Positions 52,539 to 62,043 of a stretch of 64,000 nucleotides of DNA are shown one piece after another (the first letter of the stretch is position 1; each line of letters begins with the position of its first letter). Source of the DNA: JAPSGM01 sp963777045 (GTDB lineage Bacteria; Chloroflexota; Limnocylindria; QHBO01); the NCBI GenBank assembly GCA_963777045.1, contig CAVZPD010000007.1, forward strand, positions 25,616 through 89,615, in the 5' to 3' direction. The position numbers were made by a program, and so were the translations under genes. The notes under the pieces are model-generated. The model was not told where the DNA came from, did no database searches, and saw only the letters and a list, made by a program, of their open reading frames with translations.

Positions 52539-53526
52539 GTGCTCGACGCCATCGGCGAATTCCTGGACACGTACCTGCGCGGCAGCTGGGTGACCTCGAT
52601 CATCGACATCCTGCTGGTCGCGATCGTCGTGTACTGGATCTTCATCCTGCTCCGGGGAACGCGTGCGGTCCGCATCGTCATCGGACTCACGATCCTCTAC
52701 CTCGTGTACCTCGTCGCCGAGTGGTTCGACCTGCGGCTGCTCTCGACCCTGCTGCAGACCGGGGCAGTGGTCGGCCTCTTCGCCGTGGTGGTCGTCTTCC
52801 AGCCCGAGCTCCGGCGCGCCCTGGAGCAGATCGGCCGCTTCGGCTCGTTCAACCGATTCTTCGTCTCGAGTGACGTCTCGACGGCGGAGCGGGTGGCACG
52901 GGAGATCAGCCGCGCGGCGCGACTGCTCGCCGGGATCTCGGCACGGGGCGCTGATCGTGCTCGAGCGCGACACCGGCCTCCAGGACCTCGCAACCGACTC
53001 CGGCGTCCCGATCCACGCCGAGCTGCGTGCCGAGCTGCTCGCCACGATCTTCTATCGCGGCACCGCCCTGCACGACGGCGCGGTGATCATCTCGGGCGAC
53101 AGGGTCCTGTCCGCGGCCGTACTGCTGCCGCTCTCCCAGAACGTGCTCGACTCCGAGCGCTACGGCACCCGCCACCGCGCTGCCATCGGGATCAGCGAGC
53201 AGACCGACGCGATCGTCATCGTGGTCAGCGAGGAGACCGGATCGATCAGCCTGGTCATGCGTGGCCGCATCGAGCGCAACCTGACCGAGCAGCAGCTGCG
53301 CCGCCGCATCTTCAACCTGATCCGGCCGCAGGCACCCGCCCAGCGCATGCCGCTGCTGCGCCGGACGCTGGAGGGCCGCTGGCAGATCGGCAAGGAGCCG
53401 GAGCCGACGGTACCGCTGGACCCGGACGAGCGCGTCGTGGACGGAGAGGCCAGCGACCGCGGGCGCAAGCTGAACGCCAGCGCGGGCGACACGAGCCCCA
53501 TGCTCCCGGAGGGGCGGCGCAAGTGA
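52539..53526 (+). pseudogene. cdaA: CdaA-type diadenylate cyclase, interrupted by a frameshift
   Basis: Synthesises c-di-AMP at the membrane. Three N-terminal helices (about residues 14-100) and the segment VVVFQPELRRALEQIGRFG are read from GTG 52539. Between about 52926 and 52942 the frame must shift by one base to continue with GALIVLERDTGLQDL, the catalytic LHDGAVII and the GTRHRAAIG motif, ending at 53526. All DAC-domain motifs are intact in the second frame. The change could be a real mutation, a programmed shift or an assembly error; the intact motifs favour the last. Joined to cdaR by a GTGA overlap. Confidence 0.85.
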
Positions 53527-54764
53527 GCTGGCTCATCCGCAACTGGCACCTCAAGCTCGGAGCCCTCGCGCTGGCGACGGTGCTCTACACCGGATTCGTC
53601 TACTCCGGCAGCTTCAGCGAGACGACCTTCAACGGCGTTCCGGTGCAGGGCGTCAACCAGCCCGATGCGGTCTATCCGCTGACCCAGAACCTGGGGACGG
53701 TGGACATCAACTACCGCATCTCGGCCGATGCGACGACGCGCGTGCAGCTCGACTCCTTCGCGGTCACGGTGGACCTGTCGGACTACGACATGAGCCTTGC
53801 GCCGGCGGCGCAGCTGCTGCCGATCACGGTCCGACCGCTGGGTGACGGCCTCGCAGTGGTGGATTTCACTCCCAAGACGGTGGCTGTGCAGATTGATCGG
53901 ATCGGCCAGAAGGAGGTGCCGGTCGTCGTCGATCGTGGCGTGGTGCCAGATGGCCTGGCGATCGGCACGCCGCAGGCGAGCGAGACCACGGTGGCGGCCA
54001 TCGGACCCGAGAGCAAGCTGGCGCTCGTCGAGCGGGCGGTGGCGCGCGTCCAGGTCTTCGAGTCCGGGATCGACGTGAACCGCCAGGTCGACCTGCTGCC
54101 GGTGGACGTTGACGGGCGAGAGGTTGACCTGGTCGAGCTCGACCCGAGGACCGTGAACGTCAGCATCGACGTGCGGACGGTGGAGACCAGCAAGACGGTG
54201 CCGGTGCGGCCGGTGATCAGCGGTTCGGTCGTCGACGGCTACGAGATCACCGGGATCACTGCCCGCCCCAGCGTGGTGACCATCTTCGGCCAGCCCGACG
54301 TCCTGGCGGCGGTCGAGGAGGTCCAGACGCGCGCCGTCAACGTGGCGGGCCTGACCGATACGACCTCGTTCGACGTGGAGCTGGCCCTCCCACCCAACAC
54401 GCGGCTGGCCGCGGAGACCGGCGGGGAGGTGGTCCGCGTCACCGTCCAGGGATCGACCGCCAGCCGCACGTTCCTGGTCGGCATCGGCTGCCAGGGCACG
54501 GCGGACAGCCTCGCCTGCCTGCCCGCCACCAGCCAGCTCTCGGTGACGCTCTCGGGCGCAGCAGCGACGCTGGCGGCGGTCCAGGCCGCCGACCTGCTCC
54601 CGGTCGTCGACGTGACCGGCCTGGGACCCGGCTCGTACCAGCTGACGCCGCAGATCACGCTGCCCGGCGGCCTCGAGCTGGTCTCCATTTCGCCCGGCAG
54701 CGTCGCCGTGACGCTGACCGCGCCGGCGACGCCAACCTCGTCGCCCTCGCCTGCGCCGGGCTGA
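53523..54764 (+). CDS. cdaR: CdaR-like YbbR-domain protein
   Basis: 413 aa. One N-terminal membrane helix (about residues 9-27) is followed by repeated YbbR beta modules outside the membrane, ending in a Thr/Ser/Pro tail. The block VYSGSFSETTFNGVPVQGVN and repeated VPV-type strands are typical. In Firmicutes CdaR binds and tunes CdaA, and here it overlaps cdaA by four bases and glmM by one. The frame is also open upstream through the cdaA 3' half, but those residues lack YbbR or DAC character. Confidence 0.88.
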   Translation: MSWLIRNWHLKLGALALATVLYTGFVYSGSFSETTFNGVPVQGVNQPDAVYPLTQNLGTVDINYRISADATTRVQLDSFAVTVDLSDYDMSLAPAAQLLPITVRPLGDGLAVVDFTPKTVAVQIDRIGQKEVPVVVDRGVVPDGLAIGTPQASETTVAAIGPESKLALVERAVARVQVFESGIDVNRQVDLLPVDVDGREVDLVELDPRTVNVSIDVRTVETSKTVPVRPVISGSVVDGYEITGITARPSVVTIFGQPDVLAAVEEVQTRAVNVAGLTDTTSFDVELALPPNTRLAAETGGEVVRVTVQGSTASRTFLVGIGCQGTADSLACLPATSQLSVTLSGAAATLAAVQAADLLPVVDVTGLGPGSYQLTPQITLPGGLELVSISPGSVAVTLTAPATPTSSPSPAPG

Positions 54765-56092
54765 TGGGCCGCCTCTTCGGAACGGACGGGATTCGTGGCG
54801 TAGCGAACGAGGATCTCACGCCAACGCTCGCGTACGACCTTGGGCGTGCGGTGGGCCACATGATGGATGGCGCCGGCCGCAGCGTGGTGGTTGGGCAGGA
54901 CACCCGCCGTTCCGGCGACATGCTCGTCTCGGCCCTGGCCGCGGGCCTCACCTCGGTCGGCTGCGACACCATCGTCCTGGGAGTGGTGACGACCCCGTGC
55001 CTCACCTTCGTCGCCGGTGCGGCCGGGCACGCGGCCGGGATCATGGTGTCCGCCTCGCACAACCCCGCCGATGACAACGGACTGAAGGTGGTCTCCGGGG
55101 GGCGCAAGGTCGACGATGAGGCGGAGGAGGAGCTGGAGCGCCTCGTCTTCCAGGCTGAGGCGCTGCCAGGGCGCGGCAACAGCGAGCTTGGCCGCGTCAT
55201 TCACGACGCCACGGCGGTGGAGGCCTACCGTCGACACCTCGCGGACGCGGCCGGCGACGCGCTGCGCGGCATGCGGATCGGGATGGACTGCGCCAACGGC
55301 TCGGCCGCCGTCATCGCCCCGGAGCTCTTCCGTGCGCTCGGCGCGGAGGTGACCGTGCTCTGCGCGGAGCCGGACGGCACGAACATCAACCTCGGATGCG
55401 GCTCGACGCACCCGGAGGTCCTGGCACAGACGGTGGCCGAGCAGGGCCTGGAGATCGGCTTCGCCTTCGACGGGGACGCCGACAGGCTGATCGCCGTGGA
55501 CGAGCAGGGCAACCTGGCGGACGGCGACACGGTGATGGGCATCTGCGCCGTGGAGCGGCTGCGGGCCGGCACCCTTCGCAATGGGATCCTCGTCGCCACC
55601 GTCATGAGCAACGGTGGGCTGGAACGCGCGATCGAGGCGGCTGGCGGCAGGCTGCTGCGCACGCCGGTGGGCGATCGCCACGTGCTGGAGGCGATGGAGC
55701 GGGCCGACGCCGTGCTGGGTGGCGAGCAGTCCGGGCACATCATCTTCCGTGATCGCGCATCGACCGGGGACGGGATGCTCACCGCGATCGAGCTCGTGAA
55801 GGCGGTTCGGGAGGCGGACGAACCGCTCTCGCGGCTGGCCGGCCGGATTCCGAGGCTTCCACAGGTGGTGCTAAACTCAGCCGTCCGTCACAAGGACGCC
55901 TGGGAGGTCGATCCGGTCTTCTCGGCGGCAGTGACGCGCGCGGAGGGGCGCCTCGGTTCGCGGGGTCGCATCCTCGTCCGTCCATCGGGTACGGAGCCGA
56001 AGATCAGGATCATGGTCGAGGGGGAACGGCCCGAGGAGATCAACGAGATCGCGCAGGAGCTCGACGAGCTGGCCCAATCGCGCCTCAACTGA
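54764..56092 (+). CDS. glmM: Phosphoglucosamine mutase
   Basis: Converts glucosamine-6-P to glucosamine-1-P for UDP-GlcNAc. FGTDGIRGVANEDLTP opens it. The phosphoserine is S98 in VSASHNPADDNG, Mg ligands are in FDGDADR, and the sugar loop GGEQSGHII is present. 442 aa. TGATG overlap with cdaR; the cdaA-cdaR-glmM order is conserved in Firmicutes, where GlmM and c-di-AMP synthesis are functionally linked. Confidence 0.97.
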   Translation: MGRLFGTDGIRGVANEDLTPTLAYDLGRAVGHMMDGAGRSVVVGQDTRRSGDMLVSALAAGLTSVGCDTIVLGVVTTPCLTFVAGAAGHAAGIMVSASHNPADDNGLKVVSGGRKVDDEAEEELERLVFQAEALPGRGNSELGRVIHDATAVEAYRRHLADAAGDALRGMRIGMDCANGSAAVIAPELFRALGAEVTVLCAEPDGTNINLGCGSTHPEVLAQTVAEQGLEIGFAFDGDADRLIAVDEQGNLADGDTVMGICAVERLRAGTLRNGILVATVMSNGGLERAIEAAGGRLLRTPVGDRHVLEAMERADAVLGGEQSGHIIFRDRASTGDGMLTAIELVKAVREADEPLSRLAGRIPRLPQVVLNSAVRHKDAWEVDPVFSAAVTRAEGRLGSRGRILVRPSGTEPKIRIMVEGERPEEINEIAQELDELAQSRLN

Positions 56093-56110
56093 CCACGAAG
56101 GGAATGCGCC

Positions 56111-57940
56111 ATGTGCGGGATCGTTGGATACGTCGGTCCGCGTGACGCCGCCCCCATCCTGCTGGAGGGGCTGCGGCGGCTCGAGTACCGCGGCTACGAC
56201 TCCGCCGGCATCGCCGTCCTCACCGCGGAGGGAAACGTCTTCCTCGAGAAGCGTGCCGGCAAGCTGACCAACCTGACCGAGCACCTCAACGGCGACTCGC
56301 CGAGCGGGCAGCCGGGAATCGCGCACACTCGCTGGGCGACGCATGGCCGCCCGAACGACACGAACGCGCACCCGCACACGGACTGCTCGGGACGCCTCGC
56401 CCTGATCCACAACGGGATCATCGAGAACTACGTGGAGATCAAGGACCGATTGGCGGCATCGGGCCATACCTTCACCTCCGACACCGATACGGAGGTGCTG
56501 GTACACCTCATCGAGGAGCGCTACCAGGGTGACCTGGTGGAGGCCGTGCGTGTCGCGCTCAACGAGGTGCGCGGCGCCTACGCCATCGGCGTCATGCACA
56601 TGGACCATCCAGACCGCATCGTCGGCGCGCGCATGAACGTGCCGCTGATCGTGGGGCTGGGGGACGGCGAGGGGTTCCTGGCCAGTGACGTGCCGGCGAT
56701 CCTGGAGCACACCAAGGAGATGGTGATCCTGCACGAGGGCGACATCGCCGACGTGACCCCGCAGGGCGCCCGGTTCTACGGACTCGATGGCACGGAGCTG
56801 CAGCGGGACGTGACGACCATCAAGTGGAGCATCGAGGCAGCGGAGAAGGGTGGTTTCCCCCACTTCACGCTGAAGGAGATCTACGAGCAGCCGCACGCCA
56901 TCCAGGAGGCGCTCCGCGGGCGCGTCCTGCCATCGGGCGAGGTCAGCCTCCCGGAGCTCGAGGCCATCAAGGATCGGCTCCTGGAGATCGATCGCGTCTA
57001 CGTGGTCGGATGCGGCACGGCGCACTACGCCGGAATGGTCGGCGCCCACCTGCTCCAGCAGTGGGCCGGGCTGCCGGCCTTCAGCCAGATCGGCTCGGAG
57101 ATGCGCTACTCGCCGCCGCCCATCGACGAGCGGACGCTGGTGATCAGCGTGAGCCAGTCCGGTGAGACCGCCGACACGCTGGCGCCGCAGAAGATGGCCG
57201 CCGAGCGCGGTGCGCTGGTGGTGGTGGTGACCAACGTCGTCGGATCGGCCATCACGCGCGAGGCCGATGCCGTCTGCTACCTGCAGGCCGGTCCGGAGAT
57301 CGCCGTGGCCTCGACCAAGGCCTTCGTGACGCAGGTCATCGTGCTCGAGCTGATCGCGCTGCAGCTCGCCCGTCTGCGTGGACGCCTGAACGCCCACCAG
57401 GTGCGCACCTTCGGGCTCGGCCTGCGAGAGCTGCCGCGCTTCGCTGCGGAGGCGCTGAAGCTGGCGCCCCAGATCAAGAAGCTGGCGCGGCGCTGGACGA
57501 ATGTCCAGGACGTGATGTACATCGGGCGCGCCCTGGGATTCCCGATCGCCATGGAGGGCGCCCTGAAGCTCAAGGAGCTCTCGTACGTCCATGCCGAGGG
57601 CTATGCCGCCGGCGAGCTGAAGCACGGCCCGATCGCGCTCCTCGATGCCGATACGCCACTCGTCGCCGTCGCGACGCGAGGCGCCACCTACGAGAAGGTG
57701 GTGAGCAACATCGCCGAGGTCCGCGCCCGCGAGGCGCCGGTCGTCGCGGTGGCCTCGGCCGGTGATGAGGAGATCGGCCGCTACGCGCAGGACGTGCTCT
57801 ACGTGCCGGAGACGCTCGAGGAGTTGGCTCCGGTCATTGCCGTGCTGCCGCTCCAGCTGCTCGCCTACGAGGTGGCCGTGGCACGCAAGACGGACGTGGA
57901 CCAGCCGCGCAACCTGGCGAAGTCGGTGACGGTGGAGTAG
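56111..57940 (+). CDS. glmS: Glutamine-fructose-6-phosphate aminotransferase (isomerizing)
   Basis: Makes glucosamine-6-P, the substrate of GlmM. The catalytic Cys2 heads CGIVGYVG; the glutaminase domain has RWATHGRPNDTNAHPH. Two SIS domains follow with GCGTAHYAGMVGA and SVSQSGETADTLA, and the C-terminal loop ends NLAKSVTVE. 609 aa. It follows glmM by 18 bases. No glmS ribozyme is expected or seen in that short gap. Confidence 0.97.
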   Translation: MCGIVGYVGPRDAAPILLEGLRRLEYRGYDSAGIAVLTAEGNVFLEKRAGKLTNLTEHLNGDSPSGQPGIAHTRWATHGRPNDTNAHPHTDCSGRLALIHNGIIENYVEIKDRLAASGHTFTSDTDTEVLVHLIEERYQGDLVEAVRVALNEVRGAYAIGVMHMDHPDRIVGARMNVPLIVGLGDGEGFLASDVPAILEHTKEMVILHEGDIADVTPQGARFYGLDGTELQRDVTTIKWSIEAAEKGGFPHFTLKEIYEQPHAIQEALRGRVLPSGEVSLPELEAIKDRLLEIDRVYVVGCGTAHYAGMVGAHLLQQWAGLPAFSQIGSEMRYSPPPIDERTLVISVSQSGETADTLAPQKMAAERGALVVVVTNVVGSAITREADAVCYLQAGPEIAVASTKAFVTQVIVLELIALQLARLRGRLNAHQVRTFGLGLRELPRFAAEALKLAPQIKKLARRWTNVQDVMYIGRALGFPIAMEGALKLKELSYVHAEGYAAGELKHGPIALLDADTPLVAVATRGATYEKVVSNIAEVRAREAPVVAVASAGDEEIGRYAQDVLYVPETLEELAPVIAVLPLQLLAYEVAVARKTDVDQPRNLAKSVTVE

Positions 57941-57950
57941 CGCCGTCCGG

Positions 57951-58330
57951 ATGGCCCGACACGAGATCGGCGTGGACCTCATCGATATCGAGCGCATCAA
58001 GCGCATGCTGGAACGATTCCCCGATCGCTTCCGCCAGCGGATCCTGACCGATGCCGAGCAGCGCTACTGCCGGCGCAAGCCGGAGCGCATCGCCGGACGC
58101 TGGGCGGCCAAGGAGGCCGTCAGCAAGGTGCTGGGCCTGGGGGTGCGAGGCGTCGGCTGGCGCGAGATCGAGGTGCTGCCGAACTGGGCCGGCGCACCGC
58201 AGGTCGTGCTTCACGGCCGCGCGCTTGCCCGTGCGAGGCACTGGGCCTGGAAGAGCTCACGGTCTCGATCTCGCACGAGCGCGCCATGGCGGTGGCGGTC
58301 GCGATCGCGCACCGTGCCGGTGAGGAGTAG
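57951..58330 (+). pseudogene. acpS: Holo-ACP synthase, interrupted by a frameshift
   Basis: Transfers phosphopantetheine to acyl carrier protein. GVDLIDIERIKRMLERFPDR, FRQRILTDAEQRYC and GRWAAKEAVSKVLG are all typical. Near 58234 the frame breaks: adding one base there would restore ARAEALGLEELTVSISHERA and the ending MAVAVAIAHRAGEE, exactly the family C terminus, ending at 58330. The missing base is a G beside a G run. As read, the protein gains a wrong Arg-rich tail. For an essential gene a sequencing or assembly error is likely. nnrD follows at once. Confidence 0.88.
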
Positions 58331-58336
58331 CGGGCT

Positions 58337-59248
58337 GTGCCGGTCCGCACGCTGACGCAGCGCTGGGTCGCCGACCGTCTGCCGGAGCGATCTGCGCAGG
58401 CACACAAGGGCACCTTCGGCCGCGTGCTGGTGGTCGCCGGATCGAACGAGTACTCCGGTGCCGCGCTGCTTGCCGGGTTGGGCGCGGCGCGTTCCGGCGC
58501 TGGCCTGGTCTGCCTCGCCACCCCGGCATCGGTCGGCCTGCGCCTCGCCGGGATCGCTCCCGAGCTGACCTCCCTGCTGCTCGAGGAAGAGGCGCCCGGG
58601 CTGGTCTCCCCGGTTGGCTGGCGGCAGCTGGCCGTCGAGGTGCGCGGCTACGACGCCGTGGTGGTCGGGCCCGGGATGGGTCGCCACCCCTCGACCCAGC
58701 GGCGGCTGCGTTCCTTCCTGGCGGAGACCGAGCGACCGACCGTCGTCGACGCCGACGGCCTCAACGCGCTGGCCGCAGCACGCGGCTGGTGGCGCCAGCT
58801 GCACCATGCCATGGTCCTCACGCCGCACCCCGGCGAGTTCGCCCGACTCCGGAGCGCGACCGACGATGGCACGATCGACCCGGCGCTGGACGACGACGGG
58901 GAGCGGGCCGAGGCCGCATCCGCAGCAGCGATCCGCTGGGGACAGGTTGTGGTCCTGAAGGGAGCGCGCAGCGTGGTCGCCGATCCAGCGGGCGAGGTCG
59001 TCCGCTCCGACGTCGCCACGCCGGCGCTGGCGACAGCCGGCAGCGGGGACGTGCTGGCGGGCAGCATCGCGGCGTTCCTGGCCGGGGGCTGTGAGCCACT
59101 CTCCGCAGCCGGCTGCGGGGTGGCCGTGCACGGGGCGGCCGGGCTGCTGGCCGAGGACCGCATCGGGCGGGCCGGGGTCATTGCCCGCGACATCGCGGCG
59201 CTCCTGCCGGAGGCGATCGAGCAGCTGCGGGGCGGCCGGCCCAGGTGA
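58337..59248 (+). CDS. nnrD: ADP/ATP-dependent NAD(P)H-hydrate dehydratase
   Basis: Repairs hydrated NAD(P)H. 303 aa, ribokinase-like fold. FGRVLVVAGSNEYSGAALLA, VDADGLNAL, the ADP/Mg region LTPHPGEFARL and ATAGSGDVLAGSIAAF are visible. The epimerase domain often fused in front (NnrE) is absent, and none is next door. Sits between acpS and alr, an arrangement seen widely. GTG start; its end overlaps alr by four bases. Confidence 0.93.
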   Translation: MPVRTLTQRWVADRLPERSAQAHKGTFGRVLVVAGSNEYSGAALLAGLGAARSGAGLVCLATPASVGLRLAGIAPELTSLLLEEEAPGLVSPVGWRQLAVEVRGYDAVVVGPGMGRHPSTQRRLRSFLAETERPTVVDADGLNALAAARGWWRQLHHAMVLTPHPGEFARLRSATDDGTIDPALDDDGERAEAASAAAIRWGQVVVLKGARSVVADPAGEVVRSDVATPALATAGSGDVLAGSIAAFLAGGCEPLSAAGCGVAVHGAAGLLAEDRIGRAGVIARDIAALLPEAIEQLRGGRPR

Positions 59249-60390
59249 GCGGGGCGTCGCAAGGGCCAGCCGCCAGTCCCCATCGCGCCTGGGTCGAGGT
59301 CGATCATCACGCCATCCGGCACAACCTCGCCAGGCTGCGCGAGCTGGCCGGAAGCGATCGGCAGGTGATCGCCGTGGTGAAGGCCAATGCGTACGGGCAC
59401 GGGGCGGTTCCGGTCGCCCGCACGCTGGCTGCCGCCGGGGCCGAACGCATGGCCGTGGCCACGGTAGGGGAGGGAATCGAGCTGCGAGAGGGTGGGATCC
59501 GTGAGCCCGTGCTCGTTTTGTGGGGCGTCGGACCAGCGGAGGCAGCCATGGCGGCCGCCGCGCAGCTGGAAGTGACGGTCTACGGCCTGCACACGATCGA
59601 GGTGCTGGAGGCCGCGGCAACCGACGCCGGCCGACGCGTCTCGGTGCATCTGAAGGTGGACACCGGCCTCGGCCGCCAGGGAGTGGAGCCGGACGAGGCG
59701 GTCGCGCTGGCGGCCCGCATCGCTCGCGGCCGTCACCTGCGCCTGGTGGGAACCTACAGCCACCTCGCCGCCGCCGGCGAGGACGACGCCTACACCGAGG
59801 TCCAGGTCCTGCGGCTGGCGCAGACGCTCGACAGCATGCGGTCGGCGGGGATCGACCCCGGCCTGGTGCACATATCGGCCACCGGCGGGATCCTGGCGGG
59901 GGCGGGTGCGTTCGCCGATGCCGTGCGCCCGGGCATCGGCCTCTACGGGCTCGTCCCCGGCTGGGCGGGCGAGCGTGACCAGGGCCTGAGCCCCGCGCTC
60001 AGCCTGAAGGCCCTGCCCCTGCGCATCTTCGACCTGCCCGCCGGCGCGGCGCTCGGCTACGGGCTGCGTTTCAGGGCCACCCGTCAGATGCGCATCGCCA
60101 CGCTCGCGATCGGGTACGGGGACGGATGGCCGCGCCTGCACAGCAACAACGGGCGGGTACTGGTGCGCGGCCGGTCGGCACCGGTGGTCGGCACGATCAG
60201 CATGGATGGGCTGAGCGTGGGTCTGGCCGAGGCCGATGATGTAACCTACGGCGACGAGTTCGTCCTGATCGGCGAGCAGGATGGAGCGCGCATCACGGCC
60301 GACGAGATCGCTGCCGACCGACGGACCATCAACTACGAAGTGACGACGGCCCTCCGTAAACGCCTCCCACGCCTCCACATCGGCGCGTAG
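59245..60390 (+). CDS. alr: Alanine racemase
   Basis: PLP enzyme making D-alanine for peptidoglycan. The PLP lysine is K46 in VVKANAYGHGAVP. The catalytic Tyr is in ALGYGLRFRATRQMR near residue 272. GRQGV, IGYGDG and ISMDGLSV are further family blocks. 381 aa. GTG start overlapping nnrD, so acpS-nnrD-alr look like one unit. Confidence 0.96.
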   Translation: MSGASQGPAASPHRAWVEVDHHAIRHNLARLRELAGSDRQVIAVVKANAYGHGAVPVARTLAAAGAERMAVATVGEGIELREGGIREPVLVLWGVGPAEAAMAAAAQLEVTVYGLHTIEVLEAAATDAGRRVSVHLKVDTGLGRQGVEPDEAVALAARIARGRHLRLVGTYSHLAAAGEDDAYTEVQVLRLAQTLDSMRSAGIDPGLVHISATGGILAGAGAFADAVRPGIGLYGLVPGWAGERDQGLSPALSLKALPLRIFDLPAGAALGYGLRFRATRQMRIATLAIGYGDGWPRLHSNNGRVLVRGRSAPVVGTISMDGLSVGLAEADDVTYGDEFVLIGEQDGARITADEIAADRRTINYEVTTALRKRLPRLHIGA

Positions 60391-60432
60391 GGCGTGGCCG
60401 GAGGACCGGCCGACAGGCGTCAGACGAGCGAA

Positions 60433-60960
60433 ATGTCTATCCCGATCGAGATCGATGTCTGGCACGGGGAGATCGCGGAGCTCGAGGTGGACGCGATCCT
60501 CATACCGGCCAACGAGAGCCTCTTCATGACGGCGCCACTGGCCCGCGGGCTCAAGATGCGCGCCGGCGAGGCGGTGGAGCGTGACGCGGTGGCCCAGGGC
60601 CCCGTGTCAGCCGGCACGGCGGTGGTGACCAGCGGCGGGTCGCTGGCGGCCCCCTACCTGATCCACGTGGTGGGGGTCGGGCACGACCTCGTCGCGAACG
60701 ACGAGCGGCTGCGATCGGCGATCGATGCGGCGCTCGACCAGGCGGCGCGGCTCGGATTGCCGCGCCTGGCGGCCGCGCCACTCGGTACGGAGCGCGGCGT
60801 CTTCGATTCCGAGCACGCGGCCAGCGTGCTGGCAGCGGCCCTGGTGTCTCGCTCCGAGCGGGACGCACCGCTCCCCACCTCGTTGGTCGTGGCGGTCGGC
60901 TCCCCCGGCGAGGCCTCCGCCTACCGCACCGCGCTGCAGCCGCTCGGGGCGGCCAGGTGA
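60433..60960 (+). CDS. Macro-domain protein
   Basis: 175 aa, one macro domain. VDAILIPANESLFMTAPLAR sits where ADP-ribose binders have AIVNAAN, and GTAVVTSGGSLAAPYLIHVV matches the middle strand. Family members bind or hydrolyse ADP-ribose or O-acetyl-ADP-ribose. The usual NAAN is changed to IPANE, so catalytic activity is uncertain. ATG 60433 starts the domain directly. It overlaps the next gene by four bases, linking it to the membrane cluster downstream. Confidence 0.75.
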   Translation: MSIPIEIDVWHGEIAELEVDAILIPANESLFMTAPLARGLKMRAGEAVERDAVAQGPVSAGTAVVTSGGSLAAPYLIHVVGVGHDLVANDERLRSAIDAALDQAARLGLPRLAAAPLGTERGVFDSEHAASVLAAALVSRSERDAPLPTSLVVAVGSPGEASAYRTALQPLGAAR

Positions 60961-61202
60961 GCGCAAACCCGACCGAGCCAATCTCCCGGGAGCTGCGCAA
61001 GCGCGGGCTGGCAGTGCCGGCCGTGCTCCTCCTCGAGGCCCACCGACCGCTGCGGCCACTGCTGGGCCTGGCCGCCACGGCGATCCTGCCCCTCGCCCGT
61101 CCGCTGCTCGCCGGCCGCCTGGACGACCTCCAGCACACGCTCGACGACCAGGCCACCTACGACCGCCTGATCCAGGACCTGCGCGCGGAGGCCGATGCCT
61201 GA
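60957..61202 (+). CDS. Small protein of unknown function (81 aa)
   Basis: A basic, amphipathic N-terminal half, a moderately hydrophobic stretch at about residues 32-52 (LRPLLGLAATAILPLARPLL) and an acidic helical C terminus. I recognise no family. GTGA overlap with the macro-domain gene and TGATG overlap with the next gene imply it is translated as part of this operon. Confidence 0.6.
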   Translation: MSANPTEPISRELRKRGLAVPAVLLLEAHRPLRPLLGLAATAILPLARPLLAGRLDDLQHTLDDQATYDRLIQDLRAEADA

Positions 61203-62041
61203 TGCCGGATCCCGGTGAGCTGCTCGGTGGCCTCGTCTCGTTCATCGGCGAGCAGGTTGCGGCATCCTCCCTGCGACTCGCTCCAGTACCGTCGGTGGCC
61301 GTCTTCCTGATCGTCCTGGTGCTCCTTTCGCTCGTCGCGCGGCCATCGTCGCGATGGACGCTGCGGGACCTGGGTCGCCTCGGCGCGGTGGGAAGGGCGA
61401 TGGCCCTCGCCGCGGAGTCCGGCGGATCGGCCACCTTCTCGCTGGGGACCGCCGGTATCGTTCGCAGCGTCTCGGCCGTGCAGCGCATCCAGACCCTGGC
61501 CGCGCTTCCCATCCTGGCCCTGGTGGCGCGCGCCGCGGCGCGCGCCGGCATCCCGTTCCGGGTCGCCACCAACGACCCGCTGGTGGCGCAGATGGGCGAG
61601 GCGGTCCTGCGCGAGGCACATGCCAGCACCGCCACCCAGGAGCGCGAGCAGCGATCGGCGGTCGAGTACCTCGGCGAGGGGCGCGCCGTGGCCGCCGCCG
61701 CCGCGCTCGCCGATCCCGCCGCGCCCGCGGCGGCGTTCGTCGTTGGGGGCCTGTCCGAAGAGGCGCTGCTGCTGCTCGTCGGCGCCAGCCACGGATCGGC
61801 GTGGACCAGCTTTGGGACAGCCGCGCCTTCGCAGGCATCCTCGGTGGTGATGACCGGCGAGGGAACGCTCATCGGACCGGAGATCTTCCAGGCCACCTCC
61901 GACCTCCATCCCGGACCGGAACGCACCGCCGTGATGGCCGGTAACCGGCTGCTGCTGGCGGCGGTGGGCCTCGTCCTCATCGGGTCCGCGGTGGCCCTGC
62001 TCACCGGCCTGGATATCGCCGCCACGCTGGCGGGCCGCTGA
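61202..62041 (+). CDS. Membrane protein of unknown function (possibly DUF6754-like)
   Basis: 279 aa. A hydrophobic helix at about residues 30-48 and another at about 250-272 flank a large Ala-rich soluble domain. That domain has blocks RMALAAESGG-like (AMALAAESGGSATFSLGT), EREQRSAVEYLGEG and GTLIGPEIFQATSDLHPGPE. From memory the layout resembles uncharacterised DUF6754 proteins; this is unverified. No catalytic site is evident. Coupled to its upstream neighbour by TGATG. Confidence 0.6.
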   Translation: MPDPGELLGGLVSFIGEQVAASSLRLAPVPSVAVFLIVLVLLSLVARPSSRWTLRDLGRLGAVGRAMALAAESGGSATFSLGTAGIVRSVSAVQRIQTLAALPILALVARAAARAGIPFRVATNDPLVAQMGEAVLREAHASTATQEREQRSAVEYLGEGRAVAAAAALADPAAPAAAFVVGGLSEEALLLLVGASHGSAWTSFGTAAPSQASSVVMTGEGTLIGPEIFQATSDLHPGPERTAVMAGNRLLLAAVGLVLIGSAVALLTGLDIAATLAGR

Positions 62042-62043
62042 CC

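Noticed and set aside
52494..54764. Single 756-codon gene fusing cdaA and cdaR
   Set aside because: The middle part is Arg-rich and out of frame with the DAC domain, whose motifs are intact in the neighbouring frame. A frameshifted cdaA plus a separate cdaR explains it better.
56093..56110. glmS ribozyme
   Set aside because: The gap before glmS is only 18 bases, far too short for the ribozyme.
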